A stretch of 64,000 bases of DNA from Sympetrum striolatum. Taxonomy: Eukaryota; Arthropoda; Insecta; Odonata; Libellulidae. A program made the position numbers and the translations under genes. Shown here one piece after another: positions 55,342 through 64,000 of the stretch (positions are counted from its first letter, which is position 1; each line of letters begins with the position of its first letter). Under the pieces are notes generated by a model. That model was not told where the DNA came from and ran no database searches. It was given only the letters and a program-made list of their open reading frames with translations. The stretch lies in NCBI GenBank assembly GCA_947579665.1, contig OX388351.1, positions 2,232,001 to 2,296,000 on the forward strand. Direction: 5' to 3'.

Positions 55342-57616
55342 ACTTTTTTATGGGAACAATCAACCAAATAGATGAATTGCCGCCTTTTTATTCCTATTTA
55401 TGTGGCTTTCCACAGAGACAGGCATAGCTCCATATGTAAAATACTTATAAATAATAATAATTATTATCAAAATAAGAATCATTGTAATTAGATTTTTTTC
55501 CATATTTTAACCAATTTCGAATTTAACACCAGAAATTATTGACGTACGTTTCTTACTTTCTTATGTTTATTGCTCCAAATTCATTTCATAGTTAACAATA
55601 CACCTAAGTAAAAATTTCTTCCGTTCTTCTACATATAATTTACATTCCTGCAGACAAAAATAATAGTGTTCTCCCTGCCTGAATTTGCGATTTACCAACT
55701 CCCGTTATCAATGCAGATGAGTAAAATTCTTCCTCATATTCCATTTCTCCTACATCCATGAGTTAGATCACAGATTCCCATACCATGGCATTAAACAATG
55801 GAAGAGAAGGGTTAGATAAAAATAGTTACTGAGGCAAGAATGGCTAGGATAAACATTAAAAAAATATAGTGAAGGGAATTTCGTAAAAATGTGTCTTTTT
55901 AAGAGAGGTATGATAAATAATGAGACGTTTAGAAAAAGAAAAAAATTGTAAAATGTAGTCAAGTAACGAAACAGTTTTAGGCATAAATCTATGAAATGAT
56001 ACGAGCACAACAGTTTGAACTGGGTTGATAAATAACTGAGAGTTTTTACATGCATTGAATGATGACGCCGTGTTTCACCCAAAACCCAAAGGAGAGGGAA
56101 AAGTTCTGATTGCACCGCAGTACTGATCGACTTTGATGAGAAAAATGAGAGATATTTCGTATGGATTATACGTCCACGTAGAATTGATATGTAGATAAAG
56201 TGATGGAATGCACAGAAATACGACAGAGAGAAAGATGAAAGGTCTTGATATAATGGATTGATCATAAGATAAAAATTCACTGATAGCATTTTTATTTGGA
56301 TTATATTAAAAATTTCTATTCATAACGTTTGCTAACCAATCGCAATTGCTGAAATATTCCTAAGTAATGATTTGAAGAGAGGGAACTTGAGAAAGCATTA
56401 GAAATTTTCGAAACAAAAAATCGAAGGGTTGAATAAAGATGCAGTTATTTGAGTAAAATGGCACTAAGTAAGAAACTTAAGATCACGGAAGATATACCGA
56501 GATGTTAAATAAGTGACAAAGATATATTACTTCTCCAAACCTTATTTCCCTAGATAATTCCATCTTTAACTTTTGCAAAAGATAAGAATGTTGTGTTGCA
56601 CCGGGAAGATGATTATAGTTTCAGGTTCTTTCCGGTGGAATATGAAGTAGTTTTAACACGCTCAGTTTCTTTTGCAGCATTGAAATAGGACTAAGATCTA
56701 TGGAATTGTGCCATCGTAGAGGATAATATATTGGTGTTCACCCTCTCAGTCGAAACACAGCCTTTACTTTGGAGAAGTTTGAAGAATTATAAACTTCTCG
56801 AGTGTCTTCCCTGATAAACAAATCTGAGAGATTCGTTCAAATTGCTTCAAATGTCTTTAAAGTAATTACTTATCACATTAAATATTTAAACGATTAAGAT
56901 ATTTAGCAAAATTGTGAAGTTTTTCGAAATTTTATTCCGAAATATTTCCTATTATAATAAATAATACGGAAGGAGAGGAAATAACTAAGTCTCCCTAAAT
57001 AATTAATAATTATAATCCGAAGAAATTGTCCGTTACTCCAGTTACCTAAGGGATTGCATCTTTCGTAGAGTAGAGGTACGAAAACGAATCTGATTCAATA
57101 TTCAGCGTAAACACCGAAATTAATAGCAATAATAGTTTCATAAGAAAATAAATATTTGAAAATCTAACGAGAGGGGTACTATTTTTAATTATTTTATATT
57201 TAACTAAAAAGGAAAATTATAAAGATATCGACATTTTTTAAACATGAGAAATATATCTAGTGGCAAAGATTGCGTTAATACATTTCACGATAGTGAAACG
57301 GGACAATCCACGACATATCGGCTCGTAGGGATCAGACTTTATATCGACTCATAATCTTTAAACAAATAAATTATTGTTCTACGCAGAAATATCCTTTTAT
57401 AGGCGAACTATTGACTCCCACTAAAGTTTCCCAAATCAGGCATCCCTAGAACCAACCCATGCACTATGTACGGTAACTGGCATTAGGAAGGAAATTGGAA
57501 CACGGCTGTTCATGAGAGTGATTCCGAGGAGGACGGTAATTTGGATCTTTCAGTTGTTTCCAGAGCTGGTGATTTACGGAATGCTGACAAAGACGGCTCA
57601 AGAGAAGTGTTTAAAC
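55342..57616. other. No recognisable gene
   Basis: Includes the longest open frame in the window that is not from a transposon: 173 codons on minus, 55768-56289. It is rich in Phe, Leu, Ser and Tyr with no clear membrane-protein layout, and the complementary strand is AAAG-rich, so base composition probably explains it. The rest is AT-rich. Confidence 0.35.
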
Positions 57617-57624
57617 GTCTAAAC

Positions 57625-58244
57625 CACGGGTACTCAACCTAGTGCCCGAAGCGACCTCGTACAGCGCCCGCCAAGCTTCGATAAAAAGATTTTTTTATTT
57701 GCTACGACATTATTTCTTGGGATTGCACTATCGGGGATGGAGTGGAGGTTTGGCGGGGAAAGGGTCAGAAACTTGGTTGTCCGGGTCTTGGGTCTATGTC
57801 CAGATTAACGAGACGCGTATCTATGTCATATTTAGTTCATTATACGAATGCTAAGATTCAGCTCGGCTCAGCTTATCAATATATCAAACTCCTCGTAATC
57901 AATGACTGCTGCTTTTCGGAACACAGCGGTGCACACGAAAACATTCAAACCAGATGTATTCCCCGTAATCAAATCTTCTTCAGAGATAAAGACTTTCTCA
58001 CATGAGAGGTTCTCACATATAAGATGTGAGGTTGTGATGAAATTATATATGTTGTAATATTTTGGATCTTATTTACCATGGAACGTGTTTTTTTTAAACG
58101 GCCAACGGTTAACTGGTAAAGTATAAAAAGTATTGCCAGGGGATGGCCTCAATATCCCCCTGGATGGAAATGTTATGTGGTGCCCGCTTCACTTTCGGAA
58201 GCGCCCTTTGGTGCCCGGGCGCCAAAAAAGGTTGAGTACCCCTG
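57625..58244. mobile_element. 620-bp non-autonomous hAT element
   Basis: Ends CACGGGTACTCAACCT and the complement of CAGGGGTACTCAACCT. The 8-bp duplication GTCTAAAC at 57617-57624 and 58245-58252 is perfect. Subterminal GTGCCCG/CGGGCAC and GCGCC words lie at both ends. Internal frames (57642-58005) have no transposase motif. CAGGGGTACTCAACC-type ends are widely seen in hAT MITEs. Confidence 0.95.
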
Positions 58245-58252
58245 GTCTAAAC

Positions 58253-58678
58253 CATTACTGGACACTTTAAGAGCACAAATATCCTGTCCCCACGCATAAA
58301 TGACACTGTTTCTACTATAAATCGACTGGTACTCCTCATTTAGTCAGAAATAGTTTCAACGCAATTCATTTCGCGTTAACTTTTCTTTAGAATAACCCTA
58401 GCTTATCGTCCTACAGTTATACGTTGGACGGTAGAAGCCTTAATATAGACGTAACCCATAATTAAAATAATAAAGTATTTAAGATAAAACTTATTTTGCT
58501 GAGTTGATGATGGAGCTTCACTTTAAAACCTAAGTCGCATACGCTTTAATTTTGTCTGTATTTCAGTAAAAAGAAACTGTGTCTCAATACTTTATTATTG
58601 TTTCATCCAGCAGTTAGTTGGATGAAAGTACAGTCTAGTGGTAGTATTTTTACAGTGCTTCGAAAGATGAGGTCATGT
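58253..58678. other. No recognisable feature
   Basis: AT-rich spacer between the hAT element and the tRNA-like sequence. Confidence 0.4.
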
Positions 58679-58752
58679 TGCACCCACCGATATCGAACCC
58701 GGTATCACCGCTACCAAGGGCGAACGTACTGCCCACTGGGCTATCCGGGGGC
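58679..58752 (-). repeat. tRNA-like sequence
   Basis: On the minus strand TAGCCCAGTGGG (58743-58732) fits an A box and GGGTTCGATAT (58700-58690) a degenerate B box. The T-arm stem ACCGG/TCGGT is imperfect. The most tRNA-like of the set in length (about 73 nt), but mismatches in the T and acceptor stems suggest a pseudogene or SINE head. Confidence 0.5.
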
Positions 58753-61499
58753 CCAAAAGCATTATACATACACTGTCGCTTCTCTCGAAAATGTATTTTT
58801 CGGAAGAGTACCTTACCAATTAATTCGATATATTCCGACCTGCAAAATGTTTATTGGAGAAAGTATTTGGTGAATACCTTTGGATAAAATAAATTTTAAA
58901 ACCCCGTAAAATGCTTGGCACAATATGAGTTCCTCTCACTCGGCCGATAGAGAAGCCCATATACATGAAAAAGAAGCCCTTAACCACGTGAAAAAATGCT
59001 ATTTGGCAGAAAATTAAACCGTTCTTGATTACTCCCTGCATCACGAAAACTTAATTAAGAATTAAAGTAGAAAGAGTTGTTTTTTACGGCCGCTTAATCC
59101 GTAGGAGATGCGAGTGGTAATTATCTCACAAATTATAGATCGGATGAACTTCGGCGCAAAAATGGGCATTTAAGTCAAATGATTAAACGATTATCTCGTG
59201 ATTTTTGCTTAATTGGAAGAGCTTGGATATTGGTGCACGAGATATTAGAAATCGGATTATTTGTTCCTTCGAAGGGTTTAATGCCTATCAACGAAGCAAA
59301 TTTAAAAAGGTTTCGAAGAAAATAAAATAAGCGAAACCATTAACGAAAATAAAATGTTTCAAAATATTAAAGCTTGTAATAGCGCATTGTTGCTATGGAT
59401 TTAAACAACAAAGGTTATCCCGAAAAGGTATCAACCTGAAAAGCTATCCTTATCCTATAGTTCATTAACTACACGAATAAAAATTCACATGAAGAAATGG
59501 ATTTTTTAATGCAGTTTACGCGTCATTAACGGAATTCTCCCTATTTTTCAGCATTGAGATTATCACAGAATCAATTCGTGAATACTCGCCAAATACCACG
59601 GAAAAAGCCTCTGAAAACAGCTCCATATATTTTGAATTATTACCCCGCAAAGTTACAATACCTTGAAATATCAAACTAAATAATGATGTCACAAATTGTG
59701 TTAACATAATGAATATTCCACTCGAGGGAATAATACAGAAGGATTATAGATTATTAAGTAGCTGAAAAGATTATAAAAAGGTAAGCAGTTGAACTGTACC
59801 TAAAATTAAATGGTTTGTCTTTCCACACTTACTTATTGATACTATAAAATAGATAAACTAATCTTTATTTAATCTATATAGCTATGAAGTATTCAGCCCA
59901 AAGGCCAGTTTGAACCTCATCCTCTCAACCATTACCTACAAAACGACTTGCAGAGGGAATGAGGCAAGATGAGGTATTAAGTAGTGTTTTCCTACCCTAC
60001 TAAGATAGATATCGATTAAATATTTTCAGCGCAGCACACTTTAAATAATGCCAAACATACCATTGAATAGGAGTGACCAAATGAATGGCGTTATCATCAC
60101 TCGGCGGCTTGCATACAATCACGCCCATTAATAGGACTGCGGCAAAAGTAGATCAAATTACATATCAAGATACATTTTCCGTCATACGGTAGCAAAAGAC
60201 AAATGAAAAACGTCCCATTCATCAAGATACGATAGCGAGAGGAATATCAAAGGGTCAATAACGAAAACTCCGATAGCGATATGCTATCGAGTTAAAACTC
60301 CCTTTAAACTTCAAATCTATGTCAGCTAAACTATGGGATGCGTCGATAAATCAGCCGTTGTCGATATTAAGTTTTGCGCAACGCATAGAACCGAGTCGAA
60401 AAGAAAAGCCAATGCATGCCGAGGAAGTTACTTTTCGAATTCAGGTAGTGCTCTTCGGAAGACGAGTGCAAGAAGTGCTCTCCCTGGAGTATTGACATGA
60501 CCTGTGACCGTATTCCACTGAACCAGCGGTGGATGTACGTCGGAAGTTTGGTAGCCCCTGCTGCATCACCATCATCCTTTTTACCGAACTTTGCATCGCA
60601 GAGTGCATTGGTTTTAAACAGGCGATCGCTCCGATGGGAATCTCGTGCCGAAGTCTTTCGAAATCGCTTTTTTCGTTGAGATCCGCGGAGTTTTAACATA
60701 TTTTCCCGGTTCCAGGTGAGCCATTTCTTGCGTTCTACATCGAGTTAAGGTTGATTGGGCGGATTGGAGGGGAGGGAAAGGAAATTTCCTCGAGGTCAAA
60801 CAATTCTAAACCTTTGATAATGGTTTGAAACGATGAAATAATTTCTATTTCGAAAAATAAACACGATTCTTTTGGGAGGAATTTTGGTTCTACATAACTC
60901 GCAAACAACTAACCGTTCATCGACGCGCACAAGCAACCATGACCTAATTAAGATCTCTGGACCACAGGATCCTGGAATTCCAGGATCTCGTTCAATGTCT
61001 CTCCTGAAATTCTGGCTTCATTTAGTTACAAGAAGCTCTCCTCTGAAGTGAAGAGCAGAAAAATAAACAGGCCAGGTTGCGTTCAACGGATAAGGGATGG
61101 GTGGTCTTAAGAAGAATTTTAATCCAGACACCATTTTTTAGAAAGAAGTCTTAACCACAAAATAATTACACGTATTTATTAAGGGAGAAGTTTCGAATCA
61201 ATCAAGATGTAGAAACAAGGATGCCTTTCGTAAAATAAATATCAATATGAAATAGTATAAGCTCTGTAATTAGCCCCTAAAATTTATGTTACAATTTCAT
61301 CGGGTTGTTTTCAAGAATTACTTCATGTATTCCTATGAAGCTTCACAAATATCGGATTCAGAAATTCATAAATATATGCACAAAGGTGGTGAAAATTCAA
61401 TAAACGTTTCCATGGTTATTTTAGAGGTTTTTTTTACTACTTTCTACGTTTGTGCATTTATGGATAAAAGGATGGATTGAAGTTAGGAATAGCGATATG
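58753..61499. other. No recognisable gene
   Basis: AT-rich DNA with a GC-richer patch at 60360-60790 that is open on both strands, without motifs. Confidence 0.35.
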
Positions 61500-61560
61500 A
61501 TTTTGACTCGAGCCAAGTCTTCTACTTTGTAGACAAATATTCCAACCACTACGCTACCAT
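61500..61560 (-). repeat. tRNA-like sequence next to piggyBac-like MITE
   Basis: Minus strand: TAGCGTAGTGG (61556-61546) fits an A box and GGCTCGAGTCA (61514-61504) a degenerate B box, spacing about 32 nt. It is read away from the neighbouring MITE. Confidence 0.5.
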
Positions 61561-61579
61561 GCCGCACCAATCCCATTAA

Positions 61580-62167
61580 CCCTTCCTTGACGGTGCGGGG
61601 TACTGGAGGACCCCAAAATAGCTATATTCAATAGAAAAGTTTTATTTTTAACCAAATATGTTTCTTATTCCATGTATTCGTGCATCAATGTTTCTTTTAT
61701 ATTATGTAATTGAAAGAAATTTGTTTCACAGACTCATTTCCTAAATATCTTTAGTTTTTGAATGGGGTACCAAAGTACCCCGCACATCCACTTTTGCTTG
61801 GACTGCTATACACAATGTCATGTCGTGTGATTGTGGCAATTCAGTCACCCTTTGTTACAGATTTTTAAATTGATTCATTATTTATTGCGAAACGGTAATT
61901 ATATCACATTATCATCCCAAACCTCATGTACAGGGATGTTTTGGGTATGCCTGGGTTGACATCATATAATAGCCAAAAATCTAATGCTACCACCAAAAAA
62001 ATATGAGATAATCTCAAAAAATAATCAATACTGTATTTCTAAACACGATTAAAGGTTAAGTAAAAGAAAAACAAAAAACAACGTAATATTCGTGAAAAAA
62101 GCAATGGGGTACCCGAGTACCCCACACCGCTATTTTTGGAAGTTTTCTAGGCACAGTCAAGGAAGGG
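61580..62167. mobile_element. 588-bp piggyBac-like MITE
   Basis: Ends CCCTTCCTTGACGGTGC and the complement of CCCTTCCTTGACTGTGC, flanked on both sides by TTAA (61576-61579 and 62168-62171), the piggyBac target. Three palindromes, GGGGTACTGGAGGACCCC (61598), GGGGTACCAAAGTACCCC (61764) and GGGGTACCCGAGTACCCC (62105), are probably repeated binding sites. No coding capacity. Confidence 0.85.
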
Positions 62168-62171
62168 TTAA

Positions 62172-62235
62172 AGGGATGCTTTGTAAAGAGATGCCCGCAA
62201 AGTGGGAGACCTGGGTTCGAGTCCCAGTCATGTCG
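62172..62235 (+). repeat. tRNA-like 3' part next to piggyBac-like MITE
   Basis: GGTTCGAGTCC (62214-62224) is a perfect B box inside CCTGGGTTCGAGTCCCAG, which forms a good T arm. No A box precedes it; the TTAA of the MITE insertion lies about where a tRNA-derived TGGTTAA would be, so the insertion may have split a SINE head. Confidence 0.45.
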
Positions 62236-63941
62236 CTCTTTTTACTTCTATTTATACTTGTGTTTATGCCAAACGACTTTTCGTGCAACCTAATTCTCTA
62301 TCCTTGTCATTTTTTTGAATAAACCAAAGAAGTAATTGGAATGTTTCTTTACGATTTCATACTGCAGTCTATTATTTTTCACGCTCACCATACTGTTAAG
62401 AAGATGCTCCTCAACCTCGGCTAACAATATAGAAAAAAATGCAAGCACAGTATCTTTCAGAAGTGAGATCTCTTAGAGATAGATTCGGGTCTCTTTTATG
62501 AAGATTGACTTCGTAATAAATGAGGAAGTTAGAGGAGTATTATGATGAACGTTATTCTACAGCTTTTTTGATTAACATATCACTAACTTATTTTCTTAGG
62601 TTAATTTTAGCTATAGATTTATTATCCTTAATTCATGCATACTTTTCGAAAGCAAAAACTAATTTCATCACGATAATCCTGCTAATTTCTACTACTATTT
62701 CGCTAATTTTAACGGCACCTCGACTAACGAGAGACGCATTAATTTTTCGGTTAACGAATATATTTAATTTTCCTAGGAGCTTGCAAACAAATACGGAATT
62801 AGATAAGAAGTTTTAGGAAGATACCTGCGCATTTTTGGGTCCGTAAATAATTCTCAGAAGAGACAAACCAAAACAGAAACAGCCCATCTTCGTATCACTA
62901 CAAATTAAATTTGGTCTGGAGTGTTTTATACGATGAACATGTTTCATAAGATAAGATTTTTAAATATTCGGTAACTAACGCGAAATGGCACTTAAGTTGA
63001 CAAATATTATTTTGGAGCAAATTAATAAGAGGCAAAACCAAATATGAATCCTTAAAGGATAGCAAAAGGATTTATTATAGAAGGTATATCAACTTTTACC
63101 TAAAATGAATCGCTACGAATAATAGTCCCTATAAATTATATGGAAGATATAATCAGGATCAAGATACAGGAAAAAGGTAATAGAAGATTGAATGGAGATT
63201 TAAATGGATAGTTAGCGACTCTCATCAATGCTAAATAGAGATGAGTGCATGACCTCGATACATACATTGGAGAAAGTCCAATTAAACTTAATTCCCGCGA
63301 AGTTTTATTAAAGTAGGACGAATTTCTCGTCCCGTTCAGCTTCATCATTTAGTAGTGACGCCCATTTGACGATCTATTTCATTTTTGACGATTCGATTTC
63401 CATGCGTTTCACTTTTATGCAATCACTTTGAATAGGCTCTCTGTTTGCAGTATCCTTCCGTACGGATCAATTCAGCATTTTCCTCTCTCTCGCAGAACGG
63501 ACTTCCGCTCTCTAAGACAGGCCAGTTAATTAGCGGAGACCAATTGGATTCTCCTCACATTCAAGCGCCCCACTTACGGCTCTTTTCACTTCCGCTCCCG
63601 GAGAACACACTAATCGATATTCCAACTATAAAATATAATTTCGCAAATAATATTTCACAATTGACTTTGAACATTTGTCCCTTACAGATATAAATAAATC
63701 TTCTACAAACGCCGTGACTGTTCTTTGCGATAGGATGTTCGGAATGGAAGGGAAAACAACATTTAAAATTCTCAAACTGATACTAACGCATAAACCCATA
63801 TTATGTAATCGTGCATACTTATATAGCTATATATAGGGTTTTGCCGATTCATTATATCACCAGGGGCAATATTTAGTAAGCAGCCTTCAAGCTTTACCCC
63901 CAACCATTTTTACTTGAATCTAGTGAAATTCGAAAATTTTA
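62236..63941. other. No recognisable gene
   Basis: AT-rich DNA with a pyrimidine- and CpG-richer patch at 63400-63620. Frames at 62520-62816 and 63445-63693 (plus) have no motif. Confidence 0.35.
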
Positions 63942-64000
63942 TTAACCCTTAACCAGTGACGTGCAATTTTTGTCACACTACCAGTGACGTGCGGTCTGGG
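63942..64000 (+). mobile_element. Left end of a piggyBac-like element, cut by the window edge
   Basis: TTAA (63942-63945) is followed by CCCTTAACCAGTGACGTGC. The word ACCAGTGACGTGC repeats at 63952 and 63980. TTAA plus a CCCTT start, and a GTGC block at similar distance, match the plan of the MITE at 61580-62167, but the subterminal word differs. The rest lies outside the window. Confidence 0.5.

Noticed and set aside
55768..56289. 173-codon minus-strand open frame
   Set aside because: Composition follows the AAAG-rich complementary strand; no domain, no clear membrane segments, no promoter or splice context.
1..64000. CRISPR arrays, bacterial operons, rRNA genes
   Set aside because: The tandem repeats have no spacer-repeat regularity of CRISPR type, and the sequence is plainly eukaryotic; no rRNA signature was seen.

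Overview
The window looks like intergenic or intronic DNA from a large arthropod genome, most likely an insect. It is AT-rich, has no recognisable complete host gene, and is dominated by eukaryotic mobile elements: hAT, pogo/Tigger, piggyBac, Transib, Tc1/mariner-type MITEs, Penelope-like, CR1/RTE-like LINE fragments and tRNA-like SINE heads. Splice sites of the GTAAGT/TTTTCAG type confirm a eukaryote. The insect assignment is inference from the element mix and from one TATA/initiator arrangement; I did not identify a species.

Layout. 1-602 is part of an unclassified repeat family (315-bp tandem units, palindromic terminus) that recurs inverted at 54241-55341. 1132-1379 is a small hAT MITE and 1906-5288 a 3.4-kb hAT element, both with perfect 8-bp target duplications; the larger one carries a nested Penelope-like inverted structure. 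7828-8145 (minus) holds a candidate promoter plus first exon, and 8526-8990 a frameshifted copy of an arthropod multi-copy protein family. 10-18 kb is mostly unexplained AT-rich DNA with LINE 3' ends and a tRNA-like head. 19.5-24.5 kb holds a pogo remnant, a LINE reverse-transcriptase remnant and a second pogo element inserted in a tandem repeat. 25-44 kb is sparse: stem-loop LINE 3' ends, a MITE that contains a retroelement C-terminus, a tandem duplication, a GC-richer patch and an RT fragment. 44190-46962 is a full-length pogo-like element with a broken but well-preserved transposase. 50548-55341 is a composite in which two 210-bp inverted arms bracket an almost intact six-exon Transib (RAG1-related) transposase gene. 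57617-58252 is a 620-bp hAT element, 61576-62171 a piggyBac-like MITE between tRNA-like sequences, and 63942-64000 the left end of another piggyBac-like element.

The genes do not form a pathway; what links them is transposition. The three pogo families share one terminal design (TA duplication, GGRGA-type start, then a family-specific repeated word), so a common recognition layout has diversified in sequence. The most notable object is the Transib copy: its introns, an RSS-like heptamer exactly at the homology boundary of the flanking arm, and only two single-base deletions point to recent activity.
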